From positions 62,001 through 126,000 of the forward strand of contig NZ_BPQQ01000022.1 in NCBI RefSeq assembly GCF_022179325.1: a DNA stretch of 64,000 nt, in the 5' to 3' direction. The position numbers were made by a program, and so were the translations under genes. This DNA is from Methylobacterium isbiliense (GTDB lineage: Bacteria; Pseudomonadota; Alphaproteobacteria; Rhizobiales; Beijerinckiaceae). Below, one piece after another: positions 18,772 to 27,712 of this stretch (its first letter is position 1; each line of letters begins with the position of its first letter). The notes below the pieces were generated by a model. It saw only the letters and a list, made by a program, of their open reading frames with translations. It was not told where the DNA came from and ran no database searches.

Positions 18772-20928
18772 TCAGGCCGCCCGCGTCAGCCGTCCGCCGG
18801 CCGCCAGGACGGCCGCCTGCGCGGCCGGCAGCGGCGGGCTGATCAGGTAGCCCTGGATCTCGCCGCATCCGGCCTGCGCCATCGCGGCCCGCTGCGCCTC
18901 CGTCTCGACGCCCTCGGCGCAGATCGCCATGCCGAGTTCCCCGCCCAGGCCCACCACCGACCGGATGATCGCCGCCGTGACCGGGCTCTGCGCGTCCTCC
19001 ACGAAGGAGCGGTCGATCTTGATCTTGTCGAACGGGAACTGCCGCAGGTAGCTGAGGCTGGAATAGCCGATCCCGAAATCGTCGAGCACGATCCGCACCC
19101 CGAGGGTGCGCAGGCCCTGCAGGAGGTGCAGCACCGCCGCGCAATCCTGCAGCAGCAGCGTCTCGGTGATCTCCAGTTCGAGCCGGCGGGCCGGCAGGCC
19201 CGAGGCGGCGAGCGCCCCCGCCACGCTGGCGAGCAGCCCCTCCCCCCGGAACTGCACCGCCGAGACGTTGACCGAGACCTTGAGGTCGGGATCGGGCCAC
19301 GCCATCGCGGTCCGGCAGGCCTGCCGCAGCAGCGCCTCGCCGAGCGGCACGATCAGTCCGGTCTCCTCGGCGAGCGGGACGAAGCTCCCGGGCGGGACGA
19401 GGCCGCGCACGGGGTGGCGCCAGCGCATCAGGGCCTCGAAGCCGAGGATGCGGTCCCCGCGCGCGGCCGCCACGGGCTGGTAATGCACCTCGATCTCGTC
19501 GCGCGCGAGCGCCGCACCGAGATCGAGCTCCAGGCGGCGGCGCGCCTCGGCGGCCTCGTCCATGGCCGCCTCGTAGAACCGGAAGGTGCCACGGCCCTCG
19601 GCCTTGGCACGGTAGAGCGCGAGATCGGCGCGCTTGAACAGGGTGTCCGCGTCGGTCCCGTCGCCGGGGGCGAGCGCGAGGCCGATGCTCAGGCCGACCG
19701 TGATCCGGTGGTCGCCGACCGCGACCGGCATCGACAGCGCCGCGATCAAGCGCTCGCACAGCACCCGGGCGCCGTGCGGGTCGGCGCCGGTCTGGATGAC
19801 CGCGAACTCGTCGCCGCCGAGGCGCGCCACGGTGTCCTCGCACCGCAGCACCGTGCGCAGGCGCGCGGCCACCGCCTGCAGCAGCGCGTCGCCCACCGGA
19901 TGACCGAGGGTGTCGTTCACCGCCTTGAAGCGGTCGAGGTCGAGGCACAGCACCGCGATGCCGCATCCCGTCCGGCGCAGCTCGGCCAGCGTCTGGTCCA
20001 GCCGCTCGCGGAACATCGTGCGGTTGGGCAGATCGGTGAGCGGGTCGTGACGGGCGAGCCGGGCGATCCGCTCCTCGGCCGCCTTGCGGTGACTGACGTC
20101 GATCTGCAGTCCGACGACCCGGACCGGCTTCGTCTCCGGCGGCGCGAAGACCAGCCGCCCGAAGCACTGCAGCCAGCGCGGCTCGCCGCCCTCGGCTCCG
20201 GGCGGCGTCACCCGGTACTCGCACATGAAGGTGGTCCGGGTCGCGACCGCGCGATCGTAGGCGGCGAGCACCCCGGGCAGGTCCTCCGGATGGATGTGCG
20301 CGCAGATGTCCTCCGCGGGGATCCGCACGCTGCCGTCCGGTCCGCACGGTCCGGACAGGCCGATCAGCCGGGCGCTCCCGGCGGAGTGCCGCATCGCGCC
20401 GCTCGCGCGGTCCCAATCCCAGATCGCCGCGCCGATCGCTTCCTGGGCGAGCTGCAGCAGGTCCATCGTCTGGGCGAACCGGTCGCGCTCCAGGACGATG
20501 TCGTCGATGTCGAGGGCCGTCGCGAGGCAGGCCGCGGCGCCGTCCGCGAGGCGGATCGGCACGAACGAGATCCGGTGCCAGCACGCGCTGGCGTCGTGGC
20601 GGCACAGCCGCGCCTCGACCTGAACCCGCTCGCCGCCGGTCTGCGCCGAAGCCCAGCCGCTCTGCAGGCGGGCGAGGTCGTCGGGATGGATCCGCTCCCG
20701 CAACGCCCGGCCGTCCCAGGCGACCGGGCCGAAATAGGCATGGAAGCGGCGGTTCGCGTAGACCAGCCGTCCGTCGCTGTCGCGCACGAGCGCCATCATC
20801 TCCGGCAGATCCTCGGCGATGGCGCGGAAGCCCGCCTCGCCGGGGGACGCTTCGCCGAGGGACGCCACGGCCGGACCCTCCCGGCGCCCGCTCACCCCCG
20901 CGTCCTGCGCTGCTCTCGTCAGCATCAT
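18772..20928 (-). CDS. PAS-PAS-GGDEF-EAL cyclic di-GMP enzyme
   Basis: A 718-residue cytosolic protein. Two PAS sensor domains (about 30-150 and 155-285) are followed by a GGDEF diguanylate cyclase domain and an EAL phosphodiesterase domain. The cyclase motif is intact (RLGGDEFAVI) with an inhibitory I-site RCED exactly five residues upstream. EAL residues are all visible: FEALMRW, NVSAVQF, ELEITET, LDDFGIGYSS, KIKIDRSF and AEGVET. Both activities are therefore possible, which one dominates cannot be read from sequence. Start ATG 20928 (a second ATG follows) lies after GAGAGGGG. Confidence 0.9.
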   Translation of the reverse strand: MMLTRAAQDAGVSGRREGPAVASLGEASPGEAGFRAIAEDLPEMMALVRDSDGRLVYANRRFHAYFGPVAWDGRALRERIHPDDLARLQSGWASAQTGGERVQVEARLCRHDASACWHRISFVPIRLADGAAACLATALDIDDIVLERDRFAQTMDLLQLAQEAIGAAIWDWDRASGAMRHSAGSARLIGLSGPCGPDGSVRIPAEDICAHIHPEDLPGVLAAYDRAVATRTTFMCEYRVTPPGAEGGEPRWLQCFGRLVFAPPETKPVRVVGLQIDVSHRKAAEERIARLARHDPLTDLPNRTMFRERLDQTLAELRRTGCGIAVLCLDLDRFKAVNDTLGHPVGDALLQAVAARLRTVLRCEDTVARLGGDEFAVIQTGADPHGARVLCERLIAALSMPVAVGDHRITVGLSIGLALAPGDGTDADTLFKRADLALYRAKAEGRGTFRFYEAAMDEAAEARRRLELDLGAALARDEIEVHYQPVAAARGDRILGFEALMRWRHPVRGLVPPGSFVPLAEETGLIVPLGEALLRQACRTAMAWPDPDLKVSVNVSAVQFRGEGLLASVAGALAASGLPARRLELEITETLLLQDCAAVLHLLQGLRTLGVRIVLDDFGIGYSSLSYLRQFPFDKIKIDRSFVEDAQSPVTAAIIRSVVGLGGELGMAICAEGVETEAQRAAMAQAGCGEIQGYLISPPLPAAQAAVLAAGGRLTRAA

Positions 20929-21001
20929 GCCCCTCTCGTGCCGATCGTCCGCGCTGCGCGGTCCCGCCCGTCGCCCGCCGGCTGGATCCCGAAGCCCGAC
21001 G

Positions 21002-21358
21002 TCAGCGCCCGACCGGCTTGGCCGTGCCGGCCGCCGCGGCGCTGAGCAGGGCCGCGAGACGCTCGGAGTCGAAGGCGGGATCGCGCTTCGGCTCCGCCTT
21101 GGCCTGTGCCTTGGGCTTGGCCGGCGGCAGCGGGGCCGGGCTGATCGCGCCGGTGGCGACCGGCTCCTCGGCCGGCCGGCCCGGGACCGGGCGGACCGGG
21201 GCCGGTGCGGCCGCAACGGCGGCGACCTGACGCGGCGCCGCCGCGTCCCGCTCCAGCTGGACGGCGGACACCGCGCAGACGCTGACGACGCCGAAGGCCG
21301 AGAGCGAGGCGATGGCGAGGTTGAGACGCAGGGACACCGGCTGCACCCTTGGCTGCAC
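21002..21358 (-). CDS. Hypothetical Pro/Ala-rich anchored or exported protein
   Basis: A 118-residue protein with a hydrophobic helix near residues 12-32 (LAIASLSAFGVVSVCAVSAV), then a Pro/Ala/Lys-rich linker and a short helical end (FDSERLAALLSAAAAG). It could be a membrane anchor or uncleaved signal. It ends 73 bases before the start of the GGDEF-EAL gene on the same strand. A 12-bp tandem repeat (GGCTGCACCCTT twice) lies over its start. Family unknown. Confidence 0.55.
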   Translation of the reverse strand: MQPRVQPVSLRLNLAIASLSAFGVVSVCAVSAVQLERDAAAPRQVAAVAAAPAPVRPVPGRPAEEPVATGAISPAPLPPAKPKAQAKAEPKRDPAFDSERLAALLSAAAAGTAKPVGR

Positions 21359-21475
21359 CCTTGGGTTAGGAAGGGCTGAGCCTAGCGGCGGATCCTTAAC
21401 GCGCGCCTTCCCGAACCGTGGCCGAGTCCGGAAGGTCGGCCCGGCAGGCGCGTGCGGCCGGCCGCGGCACGAGGC

Positions 21476-22192
21476 TCACAGCAATCGGCCCTGCGCCTCC
21501 GGACGGACCGGTGCGGGGAACGGGGCGGCCGGGGCCGAGAGCAGGCCGGGATCGTCGTTGCGGTGATCGTTCACCCGCGGGTCGGCGGGGGCCAGGGTGA
21601 GCCATTCGTCCGGGCAGGGCCGGCAGAGGCCGGCGGCCGCCCCGGCCTCCACCGCGCGCAGGTCGAGCCAGCCCGCCACGGCCTCGGGTCCGAGGATCGC
21701 CGGCATGCGCTCGTGCAGGGCTGCGAGCATCCCGTTCGCCGCGCAGGTGACGATGGCCGCGGTGTCGATCTCCGAGCCGTCCGGGCCGCTCTAGGTCTCC
21801 CACAGGCCGGCGAGCGCCATCGGGCCGCCGTCCGCGCGCCGGATCAGGAACGGCGCCTGCCCGCGCCCGGCCCCGCGGCGCCACTCGTAGAAGCCGTCGG
21901 CCAGGACGATGCAGCGGCGATAGCGCAGGGCGTTGCGGAAGCTCGGCTTCTCGGCGGCGGTCTCGATCCGGGCGTTGACGATCAGGGGGAAGTCCGCCGG
22001 GTCCTTCACCCAGGCCGGCAGGAAGCCCCAGCGCATCAGCACGAAGCGCCGCCGCCCGTGCTCGGCGGTCACCACCGCCACCGGCTGGGTTGGCGCCACG
22101 TTGTGGCGGGCCGGAAAGTTCGGCCGCTCGGCATAGCCGTAGGTCGCCCGGAACACCTCGGGCGAGGAGAGGATGACGAACCGGCCGCACAT
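21476..22192 (-). pseudogene. SRAP (YedK/HMCES) DNA-crosslink protein interrupted by an amber codon
   Basis: The frame is continuous for 239 codons from ATG 22192 to TGA 21476 except for one TAG at 21791-21793. Before it lie the catalytic Cys2 (MCGRF), NVAPTQPVAV, MRWGFLP and CIVLADGFYEWRR. After it lie SGPDGSEIDTAAIVTCAANG and the catalytic HERMP histidine. The TAG replaces the tryptophan expected in GLWETW, i.e. a single TGG-to-TAG change. Intact SRAP proteins bind abasic sites in single-stranded DNA through Cys2. The 133-residue product made here would lack the HERMP part and is probably inactive. A sequencing error is possible. Confidence 0.8.
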
Positions 22193-22258
22193 CGCGCCTG
22201 TCCCGCTCGGTCTCGGACCAGCCCCGTCCCTCGCAGGAATCCCGCCGCCCTCCAAGCG

Positions 22259-23254
22259 CTACAGCCAGCGCTTCCACCGGAAGAACGCGTAGGGCAGGAT
22301 CGCCGCCACCACCATCATGACGATCGCCATCGGGTAGCCCAGCACCCATTTCAGCTCGGGCATCGCCTCGAAGTTCATGCCGTAGATCGAGGCGATCAGG
22401 GTCGGCGGCATGAACACCACCGCCATGACCGAGAACAGCTTGATGATGTTGTTCTGCTCGAGGTTCACCAGCCCGAGGGTGGCGTCGAGCAGGAACTGGA
22501 TCTTGGCCGACAGGAAGGTCGCGTGCTCCTCCAGGGACTGGAGGTCGCGCAGCGTCGAGCGGACCTCCTCGCGCACCTCCCGCGGGGCCTTGCTGGCGCG
22601 GTAGCTCGCCGAGAGCGAGAGCAGGATGCGCTCCATCGAGACGAGGCTCTCGCGCTGCTTGGACAGGAGCTCGTTGTGGCGCCCCAGGCCCCGCAGGGTC
22701 TCCTGCAGCTCGGCATTGCGGGCGCCCGGGTCGTGGGGCTCGTCGAAGATGCGTCGGGAGAGCGCGTCGATGCGCTCGCCCTGGAGCTGGAGCACGTCGG
22801 CGGCCCGGTCGATCACGGTCTCGATCAGCGCGGCCAGGATCGCCTCGCCGCCGAGCATCACCCCGGCCGGCCGCGCGGCGCGCTGCACGAACATCCGGAA
22901 CGCCTGCGGGTCCTCGTAGCGCACCGTGGCGAGGCGGTTGTCGCGCAGGATGAAGGTGACGCCGGTGAGCATCGCCTCGTCGGTGTCGACCCGGCAGAGC
23001 AGGCGCCCGGTCATGTAGCGGGCGCCGTTCTCGACGTAGAGGAGTTCGGAGGGCTCGATGTCCTGCATCTCCTCCCGGGTGGGAATGGAGATGCCCATGA
23101 ACGCCTCGACGCGGTGGTCCTCCTGCCGCGAGGGTTCGACGAGGTCGATCCACAGCGAATCGGGGGGAATCGGCTCGTTCGGATCGAGGAGGCGGCGTTC
23201 GAGGAGCGGCTGCCCCGTGCTGGCGCAGGCGTTCGGCTGGTGGACGAAGATCAA
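22259..23254 (-). CDS. corA: CorA-family magnesium/divalent cation transporter
   Basis: A 331-residue CorA protein: an N-terminal cytosolic alpha/beta domain, a long stalk helix (about 170-260) and two C-terminal membrane helices. The signature YGMNFEAMPEL lies in the loop between them, and the basic tail is FFRWKRWL. The only reasonable start is TTG 23254, eight bases after the upstream SDR stop; no ATG in this frame keeps the conserved N-terminus. Expected to be a pentameric Mg2+ channel in the inner membrane. Confidence 0.9.
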   Translation of the reverse strand: MIFVHQPNACASTGQPLLERRLLDPNEPIPPDSLWIDLVEPSRQEDHRVEAFMGISIPTREEMQDIEPSELLYVENGARYMTGRLLCRVDTDEAMLTGVTFILRDNRLATVRYEDPQAFRMFVQRAARPAGVMLGGEAILAALIETVIDRAADVLQLQGERIDALSRRIFDEPHDPGARNAELQETLRGLGRHNELLSKQRESLVSMERILLSLSASYRASKAPREVREEVRSTLRDLQSLEEHATFLSAKIQFLLDATLGLVNLEQNNIIKLFSVMAVVFMPPTLIASIYGMNFEAMPELKWVLGYPMAIVMMVVAAILPYAFFRWKRWL

Positions 23255-23262
23255 GGGCGGAC

Positions 23263-24117
23263 TCAGTCGAGGGCGTGGGGCGGGGGCACGCTCGTATCCG
23301 GCACGAAGAAGTCCGGCGCAAGCGGCGTGCCCTGTGTGACCCGGTAGCGCGAAAACTCCGTGACGCCCTCCTCGGCCAGGAACGTGTCGTCGATGAGGAA
23401 GCGCCCGGTGAAGTCCCGCGCCGGCTTGGCGAAGACGTGCCAGGCGGCATCCGCCAGGATCTCCGGCGTGCGGCTCGCCTGGACGAGCGCCTCGCCGCCG
23501 AGGAGGTTGCGCACCGCCGCCGTCGCGATGGTGGTGCGCGGCCACAGCGCATTCACGGCGATGCCCTTCGGCCGCAGCTCGCCCGCCAGGCCGAGCACGC
23601 ACAGCGACATGCCGAACTTCGCCATCGTGTAGGCGAGGTGGGGCGCGAACCACTTCTCCTGCATGTCGAGGGGCGGCGACAGCATCAGGATGTGGGGGTT
23701 CGCCGCCTTCTCCAGGTGCGGGATCGCGTATTTCGACACCATGTAGGTGCCGCGCGTGTTGATCTGATGCATCAGATCGAACCGCTTCATCTCGGTGGCC
23801 GGCGTCGGCGTGAGGGCGATCGCGCTCGCATTGTTGACCACGATGTCGAGGCCGCCGAAACGGGCCGCCGCGGCCTCGACCGCCTCCTTCACCTGCGCCT
23901 CCTCGCGCAAGTCGACCACGAGGGGCAGCGCCCGCCCGCCCGCCTTCTCGATCGCCTCGGCGGCCGAGTGGATCGTGCCTTCGAGCTTCGGATGCGGCTG
24001 CGTCGTCTTGGCGGCGATGGCCACGTTCGCACCGTCCCGCGCCGCCCGCAGCCCGATGGCGAGGCCGATGCCGCGCGATGCGCCGGTGATGAACAGGGTC
24101 TTGCCGTTGAGCGACAT
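23263..24117 (-). CDS. SDR oxidoreductase, HSDL2-like
   Basis: A 284-residue short-chain dehydrogenase with TGASRGIG (NAD(P) binding), NNAS, catalytic Ser in ILMLSPPL and YTMAK. AAKTTQPHPKLEGTIHSAAE after the second strand is typical of the hydroxysteroid-dehydrogenase-like-2 group; the SCP2 domain of eukaryotic HSDL2 is absent. The substrate is unknown. Lying in a run with an acyl-CoA dehydrogenase, an enoyl-CoA isomerase and another SDR, it probably acts in acyl-chain metabolism. Confidence 0.85.
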   Translation of the reverse strand: MSLNGKTLFITGASRGIGLAIGLRAARDGANVAIAAKTTQPHPKLEGTIHSAAEAIEKAGGRALPLVVDLREEAQVKEAVEAAAARFGGLDIVVNNASAIALTPTPATEMKRFDLMHQINTRGTYMVSKYAIPHLEKAANPHILMLSPPLDMQEKWFAPHLAYTMAKFGMSLCVLGLAGELRPKGIAVNALWPRTTIATAAVRNLLGGEALVQASRTPEILADAAWHVFAKPARDFTGRFLIDDTFLAEEGVTEFSRYRVTQGTPLAPDFFVPDTSVPPPHALD

Positions 24118-24151
24118 CGGGATCTCCGGGGTTGGATGACGGGCGGTTTCC

Positions 24152-24997
24152 CTACCGGCCGGGTCGCGCCGGCTGCGTGCCGTCGGCGTCGGTGAAGCCG
24201 TAGCGCCGGGCGAGGTCGGCGACGTGGAGGGTGAGGCCGGCCTGCGCGGCGGTCATCGGATCGGCGGCCAGCGCCGCGACGGCGCGGCCGGCATAGAGCG
24301 GGCTCTCGGTGGCGGAGGCGCCGAGGCCCGCGTCGCGGACGCGCTCGGTGCGCACGGCGCCCGGCGCGAGGGCGAGGGCGGTGACGCCGCGGGGGCCGAG
24401 TTCGGCCGCGGTCGCCAGCGCGAGGCGGTTGGTCGCCGCCATCGCGAGGTCGTAGACCAGGTCGCCGGCATAGGCCTCGGTGTCCGCCGAGACGAACACC
24501 ATCAGGCCGCGCTTGGCCGAGATCATGGCGGGCGCGACCGCGCGGGCGAGCAGCAGCGCCGCGAAGGGGCCGGATTGCAGGGCGTGCCCGAGCGGATGGG
24601 CGGCGCGGCGCCAGAACGGCGCCCCCCAGGCGGCGCCGTCCGGGTAGCGGGTGCCGTCGTAGCCCTCGTTGCCGCCCCAGACGCTCGACACCATCAGGTC
24701 GATGCGCCCGAAGCGCCGCAGCGCCCAGTGCACCAGCCCGTCCACCGCCTGCTCGCGGATGTGGTCGCAGAGGTAATGGTGGCCCCGCCCCCCCGCGAGG
24801 TCGACCTCGCGGGCGGCATCCTCCAGCACCTCGCTGCGCCCGTCCGTGCGCGGGCCGCTCTCGCTGGAGCGCCCGGTGACGATCACGGTGGCGCCCGCCT
24901 CCCCGAGCGCCTGCGCGATGCCGCGCCCGACGCCCCGCGACGCGCCGGCGACGAGGCAGACGCGGTCCGCGAGGTCCGGGACGCCGGCGGGCCTCAC
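24152..24997 (-). CDS. SDR-fold protein, DHRS1-like, catalytic lysine missing
   Basis: A 281-residue short-chain dehydrogenase fold with the cofactor motif GASRGVGRG and the DHRS1-like SSVWGGNEGYDG stretch. At the active site the sequence is FVSADTEAYAGDLVYDLAMA: the tyrosine is present, but the lysine four residues later is methionine. Start GTG 24997 overlaps the enoyl-CoA isomerase TGA in a GTGA quartet, so the genes are translationally coupled. It may be catalytically altered or a non-enzymatic partner. Confidence 0.8.
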   Translation of the reverse strand: MRPAGVPDLADRVCLVAGASRGVGRGIAQALGEAGATVIVTGRSSESGPRTDGRSEVLEDAAREVDLAGGRGHHYLCDHIREQAVDGLVHWALRRFGRIDLMVSSVWGGNEGYDGTRYPDGAAWGAPFWRRAAHPLGHALQSGPFAALLLARAVAPAMISAKRGLMVFVSADTEAYAGDLVYDLAMAATNRLALATAAELGPRGVTALALAPGAVRTERVRDAGLGASATESPLYAGRAVAALAADPMTAAQAGLTLHVADLARRYGFTDADGTQPARPGR

Positions 24998-25758
24998 GCG
25001 CGCGCCCTGCCCTTGTCCAGGAAGGCCCGGAAGGCGGCCTGCGCCTCCGGCGTGCGCAGGGCCGCGTCGAAGGCCTGCGCCTCGGCGTCCATCGCGGCCG
25101 CGACCGCCGCGTGGTCGCCCCGGATCAGCGCCCGCGTGGCGGCGAGCGCGGCCCGGGGCTTGGCCGCGAGCTTGGCCCCTTGCGCGAGCGCGTGCTCCAC
25201 CAGCGCGTCGGCGGGCACGACCGCGTTGGCGAGGCCGAGCCGCACCGCCTCGTCGCCGCCGAAGGGCTCGGCGAGCATCAGGAGTTCGGTCGCCTTGGCG
25301 GTGCCGATGCGGCGCGGCAGCAGGTAGCTGGACCCCGCCTCCGGCACGAGGCCGAGATCCACGAAGGGCATCCGGAACAGCGCGCGCGGCGTCGCGTAGA
25401 CGAGGTCGCAGTGGAGCGTCAGCGTCGTGCCGATGCCGACCGCGATCCCGTCCACCGCCGCCACCATCGGGGTGCGGGTGGCGGCGAGCTGCCGGATGAA
25501 GCGCAGGGACGGCGCCTCCCCGACGGACTGGCTGGCGCGGGCGACGAAATCTGCGATGTCGTTTCCCGCCGTGAAGGCGCCCTCGACGCCCGCGAACACC
25601 ACCGCGCCGATCTCCGACCCCTCGCGGTCGGCCGCCACCAGCGCCTCGCGCATGGCGTCGTACATCGCGCCGGTCAGGGCGTTCTTCTTCTCCGGCCGGG
25701 TCATCCGCACGAGGCAGACGCCCCCCGGCTCCCGGGTGATCGTGACGTGCTCGGTCAT
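24994..25758 (-). CDS. Crotonase-family enoyl-CoA isomerase/hydratase
   Basis: A 254-residue crotonase-fold protein. The oxyanion-hole motifs are AFTAGNDIADF and GIAVGIGTTL. The second-glutamate region reads GLVPEAGSSYLLPRRIG, while the first hydratase glutamate position is threonine. One acid only is the pattern of delta3-delta2-enoyl-CoA isomerases, so isomerase is likelier than hydratase. ATG 25758 is preferred over ATG 25785 because it begins at the normal TEHVTITREPGG strand. It lies in an operon with the upstream acyl-CoA dehydrogenase. Confidence 0.85.
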   Translation of the reverse strand: MTEHVTITREPGGVCLVRMTRPEKKNALTGAMYDAMREALVAADREGSEIGAVVFAGVEGAFTAGNDIADFVARASQSVGEAPSLRFIRQLAATRTPMVAAVDGIAVGIGTTLTLHCDLVYATPRALFRMPFVDLGLVPEAGSSYLLPRRIGTAKATELLMLAEPFGGDEAVRLGLANAVVPADALVEHALAQGAKLAAKPRAALAATRALIRGDHAAVAAAMDAEAQAFDAALRTPEAQAAFRAFLDKGRARA

Positions 25759-25800
25759 GGGGTCTCGGTTCCTGGCCAGGGCCATGCGTCGGAGGGGCGG

Positions 25801-25836
25801 CGGGGCGCCCCGCTCCGGTCCGGACGGGGCGCCCCG
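25801..25836 (-). terminator. GC hairpin after the acyl-CoA dehydrogenase gene
   Basis: CGGGGCGCCCCG (25801-25812) recurs at 25825-25836. Each copy is itself palindromic, and together they can form a 12-bp stem around a 12-base loop. There is no T-run. It may attenuate transcription between the dehydrogenase and isomerase genes. Confidence 0.5.
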
Positions 25837-25854
25837 CAGGTGTGCTGAGCGCCG

Positions 25855-27633
25855 TCAGCTCGCCAGCGCCAGCGCGGCGTCGTGCAGCGAGCCGGCGCCG
25901 GCCGTGACGGTCTCCTCCAGGCCGCGCGCGGCGGTGGCGAGGGACTCTGCGAAGAAGCGCGCCAGCGCGATCCGGGCCGGGTGGGCCGGGTCGGTGCTGC
26001 CGGCGGCGGCCTCGGCCTGGGCGGCCAGCGCCGCCTGCGCCAGGCAGGCGCCCCCCTGCGCGAGGCCGAACAGGCGCAGGTAGGGCGTGGCGCCGGCCAG
26101 CGCCTCCTCGGGCCGGTTCGAGGCGAGCGCCCGCAGGAGGAAGCTCGTCGCCCGGTCGAGGCTCTCGATCGCCTCGCGCAGGCGCGGCGCCGTGTGCCCG
26201 AAGGCGGGGCCGCCCTCGCGCAGCACGCGCTCGGCGACGGCACGCATCGCCGCGATCTGGGCGCGCACCACCGCGCCGCCCTGGAGCGGCAGCTTGCGGG
26301 TGACGAGGTCGATGGCCTGGATGCCGTTGGTGCCCTCGTAGATCGGCGCGATCCGGGCGTCGCGCAGGTGCTGGGCGGCGCCCGTCTCTTCCACGAAGCC
26401 CATGCCGCCATGGACCTGGATCCCGAGCGAGGCCACCTCGACGCCGATGTCGGTGGAGAAGGCCTTGGCCACCGGGGTGAGCAGCGAGGCGCGGTCCTGC
26501 GCCGCCCGGCGCTCCGTCTCGTCGGCGGCGCGGTGCGCCCGGTCGAGGGCCTCGGCGGTGAGGTAGCAGATCCCGCGCGAGGCCGCCGTGTAGGCCTTCA
26601 TGGTCAGCAGCATGCGCTGCACGTCCGGGTGCTCGATGATCGGGCTCATGCCCTCCGCGGCGGTGCCGGCCTTGCCCTGGCGCCGGTCGCGCGCATAGGC
26701 GAGCGCCTGCTGGGTCGCCCGCTCGGCGATGGCGACGCCCTGCAGGCCGACGCCGAGGCGGGCGTTGTTCATCATCGTGAACATGCAGGCGAGGCCGCGG
26801 TTGGGCTCGCCGACGAGCCAGCCGACCGCCCCCTCCCCCTCGCCGTACACCATCGTGCAGGTGGGGGAGCCGTGGATGCCGAGCTTGTGCTCGATCCCGG
26901 CGCAGCGCAGGTCGTTGCGCCGCCCGTCCGGCAGCACCTTCGGCACGAGGAAGAGCGAGATGCCCCGCGTGCCGGCCGGGGCGTCGGGCAGGCGCGCCAG
27001 CACGAGGTGGATGATGTTGTCCGTGAGGTCGTGCTCGCCCCAGGTGATGTAGATCTTCTCGCCGCGGATCCGGTAGGAGCCGTCGCCCGCGGGCTCCGCC
27101 CGGCTGCGCAGGGCCGAGAGGTCCGAGCCCGCCTGCGGCTCGGTCAGGTTCATGGTCGCGGTCCACTCGCCCGTGACCAGCTTCTCCAGGTAGCGCGCGC
27201 GCAGGTCCTCCGAGCCGTGCTGCGAGAGCGCCTCGACGCCCCCGGCGGTCAGCAGCGGACCGAGCCCGAAGGACATCGAGGCGGCGTTCCACATCTCGAT
27301 GCAGGCGGCATTGAGCAGGAGCGGCAGGCCCTGCCCGCCATAGGCCTCCGGTCCCGGCAGGGCGTTCCAGCCGGCCTCGCTCCAGGCGCGGTAGGCCTCG
27401 CGGAAGCCCGGCGGCATCGTCACCACCCCGTCCCGGAGCGGCGTGCCGTGCCGGTCGCCGACGCGGTTGAGCGGCGCCAGCACGTCGCTGGCGAAGCGCC
27501 CCGCCTCCTCCAGGATGGTCTCGGCGAGATCGGCCGTCAGGTCGCCGTGCAGCCCCTCGGCCACGGCGCGGTCGAGCCCGGCCACTTGCCGGATGGTGAA
27601 GGCCATCTCGGCCACGGGCGCGCGATAGGTCAT
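25855..27633 (-). CDS. Acyl-CoA dehydrogenase, DmdC-like
   Basis: A 592-residue FAD-dependent dehydrogenase of the long subfamily that includes 3-methylmercaptopropionyl-CoA dehydrogenase. Motifs include ATMNLTEPQAGSDL, YITWGEHDL, HKLGIHGSPTCTM, IQVHGGMGFVEETG and IAPIYEGTNGIQ (the last near the catalytic-base region), and a C-terminal helical domain of about 130 residues. The substrate is not decidable; close paralogues act on branched or fatty acyl-CoAs. ATG 27633 begins the normal TYRAPVAEMAF start. It heads a minus-strand operon and diverges from the sua5 gene. Confidence 0.9.
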   Translation of the reverse strand: MTYRAPVAEMAFTIRQVAGLDRAVAEGLHGDLTADLAETILEEAGRFASDVLAPLNRVGDRHGTPLRDGVVTMPPGFREAYRAWSEAGWNALPGPEAYGGQGLPLLLNAACIEMWNAASMSFGLGPLLTAGGVEALSQHGSEDLRARYLEKLVTGEWTATMNLTEPQAGSDLSALRSRAEPAGDGSYRIRGEKIYITWGEHDLTDNIIHLVLARLPDAPAGTRGISLFLVPKVLPDGRRNDLRCAGIEHKLGIHGSPTCTMVYGEGEGAVGWLVGEPNRGLACMFTMMNNARLGVGLQGVAIAERATQQALAYARDRRQGKAGTAAEGMSPIIEHPDVQRMLLTMKAYTAASRGICYLTAEALDRAHRAADETERRAAQDRASLLTPVAKAFSTDIGVEVASLGIQVHGGMGFVEETGAAQHLRDARIAPIYEGTNGIQAIDLVTRKLPLQGGAVVRAQIAAMRAVAERVLREGGPAFGHTAPRLREAIESLDRATSFLLRALASNRPEEALAGATPYLRLFGLAQGGACLAQAALAAQAEAAAGSTDPAHPARIALARFFAESLATAARGLEETVTAGAGSLHDAALALAS

Positions 27634-27712
27634 GGCGTGCTGTCCTCCCGGATGCGGCAATGCGGCGGGCCCGATTTGACGCGAGAGGGCCCGCGACGCT
27701 AGGGCCGCATCC

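Noticed and set aside
8131-22192. Amber-codon recoding in this organism, suggested by two in-frame TAGs in conserved genes
   Set aside because: The DUF2335 gene also has a frameshift, and TAG serves as a normal stop in paaX and paaB here. Pseudogenes or sequencing errors explain the data better.
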